This document shows positions 1-8,992 of a DNA stretch of 64,000 bases, one piece after another. A program made the position numbers and the translations under genes. The number at the start of each line of letters is the position of its first letter. The stretch's first letter is position 1. The notes beneath the pieces are model-generated. The model saw only the letters and a list, made by a program, of their open reading frames with translations, did no database searches and was not told where the DNA came from. Source of the DNA: SHAN690 sp041391765 (lineage in GTDB: Bacteria; Bacteroidota; Bacteroidia; Flavobacteriales_G; Salibacteraceae); contig JAWKNJ010000014.1 in NCBI GenBank assembly GCA_041391765.1, positions 154,880-218,879 on the forward strand, in the 5' to 3' direction.

Positions 1-702
1 CATGACGATATCAAGGAAATTGACGTGGAGCGTCTGAAAAAAGCGATTGACGTTGCAGAATATACGCGCGTAACTGCGTATGTTTCAAAGGATGAAGCTA
101 TTGAAATATTGAAAGCCGACTTGGGGGAGGAGTTCATGCAATACCTTGATTACAATCCTCTACTCGCATCCATCGAAGTAAAAGTGAAGCCGGCATATGC
201 AAATACAGACAGCTTGGCTGTGATCAAAACGAGCTTAAGTCGCAGCTCGAAAATCAAAGAGATTGTTTATCAGGAATCACTCATTCAAAAGGTGCAGGAA
301 AACCTTCGCATTGCCGGAATCGTGATGTTGGCGTTCAGCGCGCTACTTCTTATCGTGGCTATAGCATTAATTAACAACAGCATCAGGCTCGCGATTTACA
401 GCCGAAGATTTCTCATCAAAAGCATGCAGCTCGTTGGTGCCACGCAGTCGTTTATTCGCAAACCCTTTGTCAGGCGGGGGATTGCGCATGGCATCTACAG
501 CGCTCTAATCGCCATCTTGTTGATCATGGGGGTGATGTATTATCTCCAACAAATCCTACCGGACCTCATCCAAATTCAGGATATAGAAATTTTAGCATAT
601 CTATTTGTCATAGTTATGGCCTTGGGAATCATAATTTCGTGGGTCTCTACCAGCTTGGCCGTTCGCAAGTTCTTGCGAATGCGAAGCAGTAAAATGTATT
701 AA
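1..702 (+). CDS. ftsX: Cell division protein FtsX, 3' part (5' end outside window)
   Basis: This is the membrane partner of the FtsE ATPase. In the divisome it controls peptidoglycan hydrolases across the inner membrane. The frame is open from base 1, and the first methionine-type codon inside the window (GTG at 25) lies in the middle of a domain, so the gene begins upstream. The visible 233 residues hold the extracytoplasmic domain and then three membrane segments. The first of these (LRIAGIVMLAFSALLLIVA) is followed by the cytoplasmic loop with the FtsX-type MQLVGATQSFIRKPF stretch. The fourth membrane helix expected at the N-terminus is missing with the 5' end. The TAA is four bases before the next gene, as in the conserved Bacteroidota ftsX-DUF3098-uppP cluster. 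Confidence 0.93.
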   Translation, partial: HDDIKEIDVERLKKAIDVAEYTRVTAYVSKDEAIEILKADLGEEFMQYLDYNPLLASIEVKVKPAYANTDSLAVIKTSLSRSSKIKEIVYQESLIQKVQENLRIAGIVMLAFSALLLIVAIALINNSIRLAIYSRRFLIKSMQLVGATQSFIRKPFVRRGIAHGIYSALIAILLIMGVMYYLQQILPDLIQIQDIEILAYLFVIVMALGIIISWVSTSLAVRKFLRMRSSKMY

Positions 703-706
703 GATC

Positions 707-931
707 ATGAGCAATCAAGGAAACGAGTTCCCATTAGAAAAGAAGAATTTCATGCTGATCGGTATTGGATCACTCATCGTTGTCATCGGATTTTTCCTGA
801 TGAGCGGTGGCGGTGCCGATGATATCTCATCGTTCAGCGAGGACGTGTTTAGTTTTAGAAGAATGTACATCGCTCCATTGGCAATTCTTGCCGGATACGG
901 GTTGGTGATGTATGGCATTATAAAGAAGTAA
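707..931 (+). CDS. DUF3098 family small membrane protein
   Basis: A 74-residue protein with a hydrophilic N-terminus and two hydrophobic segments: roughly residues 16-32 (FMLIGIGSLIVVIGFFL) and 54-71. Length, topology and position between ftsX and uppP match the DUF3098 family, which is found at this place in Bacteroidota and has no assigned role. The ATG at 707 follows the ftsX stop by four bases and the TAA is four bases before the uppP start, so co-translation in one operon is likely. An envelope or division role is only suggested by the neighbours. Confidence 0.85.
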   Translation: MSNQGNEFPLEKKNFMLIGIGSLIVVIGFFLMSGGGADDISSFSEDVFSFRRMYIAPLAILAGYGLVMYGIIKK

Positions 932-935
932 TCAT

Positions 936-1724
936 TTGAATGCACTAGAGGCCATCATCCTTGGCATCATCCAAGGACTCACTGAGTTTTTACCCGTGAG
1001 CAGTAGCGGCCATCTTGAGCTGGGCAAAGCGCTCTTGGGCGACAACAGTCTTCCCGAAGAAAGCCTTTTGTTTACAGTTGTGCTGCACTTTGCCACGGCC
1101 CTCAGCACGATCATCGTTTTCCGCAAGGATATTCTCGAAATCCTTCAAGGCCTGCTTCAATTCAAATGGAATGAACAAGCGCAATTTTCTGTAAAAATCA
1201 TTCTCTCTATGGTTCCGGCCGGGCTGGTTGGAGTGTTCTTTAACGACCAGATCGAGGCCCTGTTTTCCAAGCAAATCTTACTCGTTGGAGCAATGCTCAT
1301 CATCACGGGATTACTTCTCTTTTTGGCCGACCGCGCCAAGAAGACAGAGCGCAGCGTGAGCATGGGAAATGCAATCATTATCGGTATCGCCCAAGCCATT
1401 GCCATACTACCAGGAATAAGCCGAAGCGGTGCTACCATTTCCACTTCTGTTTTATTGGGTATTGATCGTGAGCGTGCAGCCCGATTCTCCTTCCTGATGG
1501 TCGTTCCGTTGATCTTCGGAAAAATGGCCAAGGATGTAATGGATGGAGGAATTGCTGCTTCTCAGATGGAGATTACTCCACTCCTATTAGGGGCAGTTGC
1601 TGCCTTTGTTTCCGGCCTGGTCGCCTGCCGCTGGATGATCGCCCTTGTAAAAAACAGCCAGCTGAAGTATTTCAGTTATTACTGTTTTGCGGTGGGCGCC
1701 ATTTCGATTGCGCTATCAGTCTGA
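936..1724 (+). CDS. uppP: Undecaprenyl-diphosphatase UppP (BacA type)
   Basis: Removes a phosphate from undecaprenyl diphosphate so that the lipid carrier can be reused for peptidoglycan and other envelope polymers. It also gives bacitracin tolerance. Both family signatures are present: QGLTEFLPVSSSGH at residues 13-26, with the catalytic Glu17 and His26, and PGISRSGAT at 159-167. The 262-residue protein is hydrophobic throughout, as expected for this polytopic inner-membrane enzyme. The start is TTG at 936, four bases after the DUF3098 stop; no ATG in this frame fits the family N-terminus. The 3' end overlaps a gene on the other strand by 46 bases. Confidence 0.96.
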   Translation: MNALEAIILGIIQGLTEFLPVSSSGHLELGKALLGDNSLPEESLLFTVVLHFATALSTIIVFRKDILEILQGLLQFKWNEQAQFSVKIILSMVPAGLVGVFFNDQIEALFSKQILLVGAMLIITGLLLFLADRAKKTERSVSMGNAIIIGIAQAIAILPGISRSGATISTSVLLGIDRERAARFSFLMVVPLIFGKMAKDVMDGGIAASQMEITPLLLGAVAAFVSGLVACRWMIALVKNSQLKYFSYYCFAVGAISIALSV

Positions 1725-1903
1725 CAGTCACACTCATTACTCGAATAGTCCCAGCATTCTCCCTTATCTAAACACTCATCTATCCTGAAAAAGCGATCTA
1801 ACTTTTTTATTGCCCAAATGCCAAACCCAATAGCAAACAGCACTGATGCCAATATGCCCATTTGTTTTCGGCTCACAAAAAATGACGTCCTCACACCGTC
1901 CAC
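1679..1903 (-). CDS. Small single-pass membrane protein, unknown function
   Basis: A 74-residue product with a basic N-terminus, one membrane helix (about residues 15-32) and a C-terminal cysteine-containing segment (DECLDKGECWDYSSNECDC). The cysteine pattern recalls small Bacteroidota proteins with a CLDxGGxW-type tail, but I cannot name a family. It starts 13 bases inside the korB 3' end on the same strand, so it is probably co-transcribed with korAB. It runs 46 bases into the end of uppP on the opposite strand. It might be a spurious frame, but the membrane helix plus cysteine motif and the start-stop coupling to korB argue that it is real. Confidence 0.55.
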   Translation of the reverse strand: MDGVRTSFFVSRKQMGILASVLFAIGFGIWAIKKLDRFFRIDECLDKGECWDYSSNECDCQTDSAIEMAPTAKQ

Positions 1904-2910
1904 GTATGACTTCCTCGAATCAATTGATCCAAGTCACCCTCGCCTTTGATGGATACCGCCTTTTCTAACTGATCCTGCATGGCTTCCTCGTAACGGAAAC
2001 GGTCTTCTTTGTAGAACACTCCGAACGGTCTCGGTAAGCCGCCTTCCAGTGGATTGTTCGTGAACATGCGGCTCATCAGCATGGCCTTCCCAAGGTCGTT
2101 GTAGTCATGAATCCAAAGGTCTTCCTTGCTGAAATCGCTCAATGAAACCACTTCAGGCTTCATACCATTCAATCGAATGCCTTTGTCCATTTCCGCTCCA
2201 AAAACCAGCGGCTGACCTTGCTCCACCATGATGGTCGAATCAGCCTTAGTTGCTTTGTCTGTGAAAACCTCGAAGGCGCCATCGTTGAACACGTTGCAGT
2301 TCTGGTAGATCTCCACCAATGAAGTGCCTTGATGATCATTAGCTTCTTTCAACACATCACGCATGTGCTTTGGGTCGCGGTCCATGGTGCGCGCTACAAA
2401 CGTAGCATCAGCACCCAGTGCTAAGGCTTGCGGGTTAAACGGATGATCCAACGAACCCATCGGGGTCGACTTAGTCACTTGTCCCTTTGGGGAGGTCGGA
2501 GAATATTGTCCCTTGGTCAATCCGTAAATCTCGTTGTTGAAGAGAAGTACATTGACATTGAAGTTTCTTCTCAGCAAGTGAATCAAGTGATTTCCGCCAA
2601 TGGAGAGGCTATCGCCATCACCCGTGATGATCCAAACACTCAAGTCAGGTCTGGCAGCCTTTAGTCCACTAGCAACGGCTGTGGCACGTCCATGAATGCT
2701 GTGCATTCCGTAAGTGTCCATGTAATATGGAAAGCGTGATGAGCATCCAATGCCGCTGATGAACACGGTGTCTTTTTTATCGACTCCGGCTTCGGCCAAC
2801 GTGCTTTGCATTTGCTTCAGGATGCTGTAGTCTCCACAACCGGGGCACCATCTTACGTCCTGATCGCTGGCAAAATCTTTCGCTGTATAGTTCTGTGTTG
2901 TCGCCTCCAT
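1891..2910 (-). CDS. korB: 2-oxoacid:ferredoxin oxidoreductase subunit beta
   Basis: The thiamine diphosphate-binding subunit of a two-subunit 2-oxoacid (probably 2-oxoglutarate) ferredoxin oxidoreductase. With KorA it oxidatively decarboxylates the 2-oxoacid to acyl-CoA and reduces ferredoxin. Evidence: the N-terminal WCPGCGDYSIL motif (residues 21-31), the ThDP-binding sequence starting GDGDS at 97 and closing with FNNEIYGLTKGQ near 124-135, and a length of 339 residues. The gene starts one base after the korA stop, so the two form a tight operon read leftwards. Substrate preference cannot be fixed from sequence alone; the fused alpha/gamma partner is the Kor form common in Bacteroidota. 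Confidence 0.94.
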   Translation of the reverse strand: MEATTQNYTAKDFASDQDVRWCPGCGDYSILKQMQSTLAEAGVDKKDTVFISGIGCSSRFPYYMDTYGMHSIHGRATAVASGLKAARPDLSVWIITGDGDSLSIGGNHLIHLLRRNFNVNVLLFNNEIYGLTKGQYSPTSPKGQVTKSTPMGSLDHPFNPQALALGADATFVARTMDRDPKHMRDVLKEANDHQGTSLVEIYQNCNVFNDGAFEVFTDKATKADSTIMVEQGQPLVFGAEMDKGIRLNGMKPEVVSLSDFSKEDLWIHDYNDLGKAMLMSRMFTNNPLEGGLPRPFGVFYKEDRFRYEEAMQDQLEKAVSIKGEGDLDQLIRGSHTWTV

Positions 2911-2911
2911 C

Positions 2912-4759
2912 CTATACCAATTCTGTGATTCGTTCCTTAATTTCTCTGGCCGTGAATGGCATTCCCTGAATCTTGTTCAAGCCAATAGCGCCAATACCGT
3001 ACTTCGCATTGATGATGTGCACCAATTGCTTGTTGTTGATTTCAGGCACAAGCACTGTTTCAAATCCCGCTAAAATCTCACCCAAATTCCTTGGAAATGG
3101 ATTGAGGTATCGAAGATGAGCGTGGCTCACCGCGTGACCTTCTTCAATCATGTCGCGAACAGCTGTTCGAATGGCACCATAGGTCGACCCCCAGCCCAAC
3201 ACCAACACCTTTCCGGATTTTTCTCCCTGAGCCATTTCCTGCTCGGGAATATCCTCAGCGATCAACTCCAACTTCTCTTGTCTGATCTTCACCATCAACT
3301 CGTGGTTATGTGGATCGTAACTTACGTTTCCGGTTTCGTTCTCTTTCTCCAATCCTCCTACGCGATGCTCTAGTCCTTCCATGCCCGGGATTGCCCATTC
3401 ACGCACTAGATCAGCATTGCGCTTGTATGGATAGAACACACCATCTTTCATTGACTTCTCCTTGCTAGCCCATCGCGGTTTTATGGCAGGCAGGTCAGCC
3501 GCATTAGGAAAATTCCATGGTTCTGAGCCATTGGCGATGTAGCCATCGCTCAAAAACATCACGGGCATCATGTGTTCCACAGAAATGCGAACTGCCTCTC
3601 GTACCGCATCGAAACAATCCGATGGTGTACATGGAGCAACGATCGCCACCTGAGCTTCTCCGTTTCGGCCATATAAGGCTTGCATGAGGTCGCTTTGCTC
3701 TGTTTTGGTTGGCAGTCCCGTACTTGGACCTCCGCGCTGAACGTTAATAACCAGCAATGGAAGCTCTAACATGATGGCCAAGCCAATCGCCTCACCTTTC
3801 AATGCGATACCAGGGCCACTTGATGCCGTAACCCCAAGTGCGCCTCCGTAACTCGCTCCGATGGCAGCGCAAACAGCGGCAATTTCATCCTCCGCTTGGA
3901 ATGTTTTTACTCCGTAGTTTTTGTGTCGAGCCAATTCATGCAAAATGTCGGATGCAGGAGTGATTGGATACGATCCATAAAACAAATCCAGACCGGCCTT
4001 TTTCGCAGCAACTATTACTCCGATCGCGGTGGCCTGGTTTCCCATGATGCTGCGATACTGTCCCTTTGGAAGGTGAGCAGATTCAACTTCGAATCTCGTG
4101 GTAAATGTCTCGTTCGTATCCCCAAAGTAGTAGCCTGCCTTCAGTGCGCTCAGGTTAGCATTCTTGACTTCCTCGTTCTTTGAAAACTTCTCAGTGATGA
4201 ACTTGGTAGTGGTATCCATGGACCGATTGTACATCCAAAGCAGGAAGCCTAACACGAACATGTTTTTGCATCGATCCACTTCCTTCGTTCCAAGGCCAGT
4301 ATTCACCAATGCTTCCTTGGTCATTTTGGTCACGTCAATTTCGATGACGCGATACTTATCCAGAGTCTTATCAAGCAGTGGATTCTCTTCGTCCTCATAC
4401 TTTGCTAGGCGGAGGTTTTTCTTGTCGAATCCGGAAGTGTTGGCAATGACGGTTCCACCTATTTTCAACTGGTCTAAATTGGCTTTCAAAGCAGCAGCAT
4501 TCATTGCAACCAAAACTTCAACCTCATCACCTGGCGTGAAAATGTCTATGCTGGCAAAGTGTAGTTTGAATCCAGAAACTCCGGCAACGGTACCCTGTGG
4601 AGCTCTAATCTCAGCAGGGAAGTTTGGAAACGTGCTAATGTCGTTTCCGTAGAGCGCGTTTGTATTTGTGAAAAGGCTCCCTGTCAGCTGCATTCCATCA
4701 CCACTGTCACCGGCAAAGAGAATCGTGACATCCTTCTTCTTTTCTGTAGCTTTTGTCAT
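2912..4759 (-). CDS. korA: 2-oxoacid:ferredoxin oxidoreductase subunit alpha (fused gamma-alpha)
   Basis: A 615-residue catalytic partner of KorB. Residues about 1-190 form the gamma domain, with a glycine-rich FAGDSGDGMQLTGSLF near 15-30. The pyrimidine-binding alpha domain follows, with GSYPITPASDILHELARHK and QAEDEIAAVCAAIGASYGG, and then the C-terminal transketolase-like domain. Together with KorB it links the TCA cycle to ferredoxin. The start is ATG at 4759. Upstream on the minus strand is TACATTCG, one base off the TAnnTTTG promoter element, about 17 bases before the start. The region to 4873 is shared with a divergent gene. Confidence 0.94.
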   Translation of the reverse strand: MTKATEKKKDVTILFAGDSGDGMQLTGSLFTNTNALYGNDISTFPNFPAEIRAPQGTVAGVSGFKLHFASIDIFTPGDEVEVLVAMNAAALKANLDQLKIGGTVIANTSGFDKKNLRLAKYEDEENPLLDKTLDKYRVIEIDVTKMTKEALVNTGLGTKEVDRCKNMFVLGFLLWMYNRSMDTTTKFITEKFSKNEEVKNANLSALKAGYYFGDTNETFTTRFEVESAHLPKGQYRSIMGNQATAIGVIVAAKKAGLDLFYGSYPITPASDILHELARHKNYGVKTFQAEDEIAAVCAAIGASYGGALGVTASSGPGIALKGEAIGLAIMLELPLLVINVQRGGPSTGLPTKTEQSDLMQALYGRNGEAQVAIVAPCTPSDCFDAVREAVRISVEHMMPVMFLSDGYIANGSEPWNFPNAADLPAIKPRWASKEKSMKDGVFYPYKRNADLVREWAIPGMEGLEHRVGGLEKENETGNVSYDPHNHELMVKIRQEKLELIAEDIPEQEMAQGEKSGKVLVLGWGSTYGAIRTAVRDMIEEGHAVSHAHLRYLNPFPRNLGEILAGFETVLVPEINNKQLVHIINAKYGIGAIGLNKIQGMPFTAREIKERITELV

Positions 4760-4872
4760 GGCTTAAATCGATTGCGAATGTAGCCCATTGATTGGGGATT
4801 TTTATGTGACTTCAGGTACGATTGTCAACACGAATCCCAACTCTAAATCCATATTTACGTTATGTTTATAGC

Positions 4873-6954
4873 ATGAGTAAACTGCGGATGAGGACGTATC
4901 TGAAGCTTGTGCTTGTTTTCAGCATTGCCATTACCGTTGGTTGCAGGCGTGAGTTGGAACCGCCCGAGGTAGAAAACGAGCTTTTGACTCCCATTTTGAG
5001 GACGTCATTGGACATCTCCAAGATAGTCCCTGATTCGCTTCGCTCTGAGGCTGATGACGGGTTGATTTCATTGGTTTACCGAACTACTCTTTACGAGTCC
5101 ACGCTCGACATTTTTGATGAACTCACCACCAAGCAGTTTGAAAACGTGGCCAAGCTTGACTCGCTCAAACTGGACGACAGAATTGTTGAAAACCACATTA
5201 CCCTTGGGCAAATTGCTGAAAATGATCAAGTGTATGGGCCAACAATAATTGCATTGAATGGGCAAACTGTTCCAATTCCCGCCATCTCCAACCTCAGCTT
5301 TGGTCCAAATGTGCTTGACGGTTCTGAGTTCTTCGATGAGATGACCTTAGACACCGGTTACATGACCATTTCGATCTCCAACGGATTCCCTTCAAGTATA
5401 TCAGACATAGACTTTTCCATTGTCAATCAGACCGCGCAGAATGCCATCGTTCAGGATACGTTCAGCAAAATCTATCCGAATCAGACTAGAAGTAAAACCT
5501 ATGACTTGGATCAGGATCCTCGCGTTGTCGTAGAGTCCTTTTTAGAAGCATGGGTCGACAATTTCAACCTGGACGCCAGCTCTGGCCCGGTGTTGATTGA
5601 CACCAGCGATCGAATTACGGTCAAAATAACAATCGGTGACTTACGCGTTTATGCGGCTGTGGCCGTTTTTCCCCAGCAAAACATCATAAACACGGGAGAC
5701 ATCAACGCCATGCAGCAAGTAAGCAATTCACGCATCATTAAGGCTGTCGCGAAAAAAGGATTCGTAAATGTCGAAGTGGTGAGTACAGTAGAAGACGAAT
5801 TGTACTTCTATTACAATATTCCTGAAGGACTATACAATGGTAGTCCCTTTGATATCAACGAGACTATTCCTGCTGCACCTTCATCCAACAAACCATCCAA
5901 AAAATCCTTCAAGTATGATGTAAGCGGCTATGAATTCGGTATGACGGGTTACCCCATAAAAGATTCTTTCAATGTCTTCTACAGCGAGTTGCGTGGTGAA
6001 ATCCAATATACAGGGAAAAAACGCAACATCACATTGGAAGACAGCATTCGCATCTTCGTTCACCTGAGCGGATTTATCCCCGAATACATGGAGGGTTATG
6101 CCGGGGACACTACCATAAGCGTGGGTCCGTCAATAGCCAAGTTGAGTTTGTTTGACAAACTATCCGCAAAATCATTGAGTTTCGAGCAAGTTAAGATGTC
6201 AGTCGGCATTTCCAATGGCAACAATGTTCCTTTCAAAATTGCTATTCACGAGATAAAAGCCAAGAACACCAAAACCGGTAAGAGTGTGTCCATTGATTTG
6301 GGCAGCGTTGACAACCCAATCAGCGTGAGCGGTGCCTCAAGCATTTTTGAGCCTTGGGAAAATTCATGGTCGTTTGAAAACGCCACGGCAAACCTTAACA
6401 ATGTGCTATCCATATTTCCTGATCAGTTTGAAACCTCGATGACCATTGAGATCAATCCGGATAAAGACACGAATGACTTAACGCAATTTGCCGTTGATTC
6501 GAACAAGCTGAGCGCTTATGCTGACATTGAGATTCCACTATCGTTCATTGCTGATGAACTAACACTAATTGACACTGTGGAATTCAGTTCCGCAAACATC
6601 AGTTCGCCTGAAGGAATCGGATCCGGGACGTTGTACGCCATTGTAGACAATTCTTTTCCACTGCGTGCAGAAATTGAGCTAATGTTTCTTGATGCTGGAG
6701 GAAATAGGCTGCAACAGGTGACTTTTGATGAGGAAGTCGCTGCCGGCAAACTCAACAATCCTACAGAAACAGTTTTAGCATGGAGTTTTGATCGGAATTC
6801 ATTTGACAATGTGCTTTCCGCAAGCCATGTGATTATGAAAGCATCCGTGAGTACGGTTTCCACTTCCACTCCGGTAAAGATTTACAGCACCATGGATCTT
6901 GATGTGAAGCTCAGCGCGCGGTTCAACTATTTGTACGGGGGTAAAAAGAAATGA
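4873..6954 (+). CDS. Predicted lipoprotein of unknown function (693 aa)
   Basis: The start is placed at ATG 4873 rather than the in-frame TTG at 4822, because only the later start gives a clean lipoprotein signal: a basic start (MSKLRMR), a hydrophobic core and the lipobox TVGC with Cys24. The mature protein of about 670 residues is rich in Ser, Asp and beta-prone segments and has no catalytic motif I recognise. It is probably anchored at the outer membrane. Its TGA overlaps the ATG of the next gene by four bases, which suggests a coupled lipoprotein/outer-membrane pair. The function is unknown. Confidence 0.85.
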   Translation: MSKLRMRTYLKLVLVFSIAITVGCRRELEPPEVENELLTPILRTSLDISKIVPDSLRSEADDGLISLVYRTTLYESTLDIFDELTTKQFENVAKLDSLKLDDRIVENHITLGQIAENDQVYGPTIIALNGQTVPIPAISNLSFGPNVLDGSEFFDEMTLDTGYMTISISNGFPSSISDIDFSIVNQTAQNAIVQDTFSKIYPNQTRSKTYDLDQDPRVVVESFLEAWVDNFNLDASSGPVLIDTSDRITVKITIGDLRVYAAVAVFPQQNIINTGDINAMQQVSNSRIIKAVAKKGFVNVEVVSTVEDELYFYYNIPEGLYNGSPFDINETIPAAPSSNKPSKKSFKYDVSGYEFGMTGYPIKDSFNVFYSELRGEIQYTGKKRNITLEDSIRIFVHLSGFIPEYMEGYAGDTTISVGPSIAKLSLFDKLSAKSLSFEQVKMSVGISNGNNVPFKIAIHEIKAKNTKTGKSVSIDLGSVDNPISVSGASSIFEPWENSWSFENATANLNNVLSIFPDQFETSMTIEINPDKDTNDLTQFAVDSNKLSAYADIEIPLSFIADELTLIDTVEFSSANISSPEGIGSGTLYAIVDNSFPLRAEIELMFLDAGGNRLQQVTFDEEVAAGKLNNPTETVLAWSFDRNSFDNVLSASHVIMKASVSTVSTSTPVKIYSTMDLDVKLSARFNYLYGGKKK

Positions 6955-8195
6955 GGTTAGCCATAATCATCACCCTGTTGACAGCGGCATCCGTGCATGC
7001 TTGGGCTCAAAGCGATTGGATTTGGAACCAATACCTCTATTCTGGAGACACCAATCTTTCCAGAGGAGGAATTTGGTGTCATGCTGAATATGGAATTCAG
7101 ACCAACACTTTGTCGAATAAGTTAATGAACGAGGCCATTTACCAAGGAAGAATCAACTCTGCAACGAGTGATGCAGTTGTTGACCTGAATTCGGCAGACT
7201 ACACCAGATTGAGTGCGGGAACCAACGGAGCAATTTGGTATCGAACTGCACGCCCGAATGCGTGGCGATTCCTGTTTGGGCTGGGGTATAACGATCACGC
7301 CATTGGATTGATGAAAAACGGGGTTGCCCAACTTTACCTGAAAGGCAATGGTCCATTCGAGGATCAAAAGATGGAGCTCGGGCCATCCGAAATAACTTAC
7401 CACAGCTATCAGTTTGCTGGTTTAGGTATAGAACACGGCAAACAAAACGTTACATGGGGCATTACTGCTCAGCTGATCAAATCAAGCCGATACACGCACC
7501 TCAAATTAGGTGAGTCAAGTCTATACACGGCTCCATATGGGACGGCTGTAGAATCGAGTCTTAACTTCCGGTATGATGCCAGCGCATCCGAACAGGCTAA
7601 GCTAAGCGCATGGTATGGAACTGGTTACAGCCTCAACGCCTACTACGTTTACAAAGCAAGTGAGAAAGCTCCTATGATTTGTGTCGAATTGCGCGATGCC
7701 GGTCAGATATTCTACCAAGGGGTAAGACGCTTGAGGCTAAATGACAGTCTTAACTTTTATGGTGTGGGGGTGAATAATATTCTGCAATTGGACGACAGCC
7801 TCGTTTCCGGTGAAAACCTTGATAGCATAGAAGCCTTATTAGGCCTGCAACAAAGTCATCCAAAGCTCACAACTTGGCTACCTGCACATTTCAACATTCA
7901 TTTTATTCAGCCACTTTCCGAGAAAGTCAGACTCGAAATTGGGTTGAAACAATATGTGAGCATGGGAATCCCCGAGGTGGCTGTGGGCATAGCCTTTCAG
8001 CCCAAGCCTTGGATTTCATTCGAACCACGAATTCGATTCGGAGGATTCACTCGCTTTGATGTTGGGTTGAATGCATTTCTCCAAGCCGGACAACATCTTC
8101 AAATCATTCTGAAGTCAGAACAGTTTGAAAACCTAATTGCCCCCGACAAATCGACCAGCCAATACCTCTTCTTTGGAGGGCAGGTTTCATTTTAG
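6951..8195 (+). CDS. Predicted outer-membrane beta-barrel protein (DUF5723-like?)
   Basis: A 414-residue protein with a Sec signal peptide ending near AWAQ. It then shows alternating aromatic and polar strands typical of a Bacteroidota outer-membrane barrel, and ends in a phenylalanine (QVSF). Overall size and layout recall DUF5723/PorP-SprF-like proteins, but I cannot confirm a family. It is translationally coupled to the upstream lipoprotein (ATGA overlap), so the two probably act together in the outer membrane. The stop codon overlaps the stop of the opposite-strand usp gene: bases 8192-8195 (TTAG) serve both. Confidence 0.75.
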   Translation: MRLAIIITLLTAASVHAWAQSDWIWNQYLYSGDTNLSRGGIWCHAEYGIQTNTLSNKLMNEAIYQGRINSATSDAVVDLNSADYTRLSAGTNGAIWYRTARPNAWRFLFGLGYNDHAIGLMKNGVAQLYLKGNGPFEDQKMELGPSEITYHSYQFAGLGIEHGKQNVTWGITAQLIKSSRYTHLKLGESSLYTAPYGTAVESSLNFRYDASASEQAKLSAWYGTGYSLNAYYVYKASEKAPMICVELRDAGQIFYQGVRRLRLNDSLNFYGVGVNNILQLDDSLVSGENLDSIEALLGLQQSHPKLTTWLPAHFNIHFIQPLSEKVRLEIGLKQYVSMGIPEVAVGIAFQPKPWISFEPRIRFGGFTRFDVGLNAFLQAGQHLQIILKSEQFENLIAPDKSTSQYLFFGGQVSF

Positions 8196-8989
8196 GAAAT
8201 TGTTAGTACGGGTATATCCAGATGCTGCGCCAGCTTCTTGGAAACACTTGGATGAATGAGTCGCTGAAACCAAGACGCTTTGCGCGGAATCGTCATTACA
8301 ATATCCATGTCATTGCCATGAGCGTAGTCTGTAATCGCCTGCTCGACATTCTCGGAAGTAATCACTTCAAATCGATGATTTAAACCCTGAAGCTGAACAT
8401 GAAAATCATAGCCGTGCTCAGCGTCCTCACCTGATATTTCATCTTGTTTTTCAGTAACTGTAAGGACTGTTACCTCAGAGTTCTTCAAAAGGCTCATCAC
8501 CTGATCCGGAAGTTGCTTTTCGATCTTTAAATCTGTGGCAAACAATACTTGTTTTGGATCTCGAATTCTATAATGGCCTGGTACGGCAATGACAGGACGG
8601 TCAGCAATTCTGATAACACTCGCTGCAACACTACCGAGCATCACTTCTTTTAAACCAGTGGCTCCTGTTGTTCCCATCACGATCATATCCGCCTTATGCA
8701 GCCTCGCTGCGGATGCGATGGCCTGATCGGGCTCACCATATTCGCACAGGGTTTCCAATTTCATTCCAGGGAATTCCTCCAAGACCCAATTTGTTTCCTC
8801 TTCTATACCCGCCACAGAAGCTTCGTGTAGCACCTCCCGAAGTGAAATCATAGAGGAGGTGGTCGACCTCGGCTCAACGTATGAATTCATCATCACATAA
8901 TGAGTATCCATGCCAAATAAGCGAACGGCATAGCGTATTGCATTTTTGGCTGCGTCAGAAAAATCGGTTGGAATAATTATCGTCATCAT
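8192..8989 (-). CDS. Universal stress protein, two UspA domains
   Basis: A 265-residue tandem UspA protein. The first domain starts TIIIPTDFSDAAKNAI and carries the nucleotide-binding pattern MGTTGATGLKEVMLGSVAAS, followed by RPVIAVP. The second domain (about 130-265) keeps the fold-like pattern but has lost the glycine loop (MTIPRKASWFQRLIHPS), so only the first half is likely to bind ATP. It begins with ATGATG, either of which could be used, and lies three bases downstream of a second usp gene in the same direction. Usp proteins support survival under stress and starvation; the ligand here is unknown. Confidence 0.88.
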   Translation of the reverse strand: MMTIIIPTDFSDAAKNAIRYAVRLFGMDTHYVMMNSYVEPRSTTSSMISLREVLHEASVAGIEEETNWVLEEFPGMKLETLCEYGEPDQAIASAARLHKADMIVMGTTGATGLKEVMLGSVAASVIRIADRPVIAVPGHYRIRDPKQVLFATDLKIEKQLPDQVMSLLKNSEVTVLTVTEKQDEISGEDAEHGYDFHVQLQGLNHRFEVITSENVEQAITDYAHGNDMDIVMTIPRKASWFQRLIHPSVSKKLAQHLDIPVLTIS

Positions 8990-8992
8990 AGT

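Noticed and set aside
715..945. Minus-strand frame opposite DUF3098
   Set aside because: A mirror of the plus-strand membrane protein, without a plausible start region.
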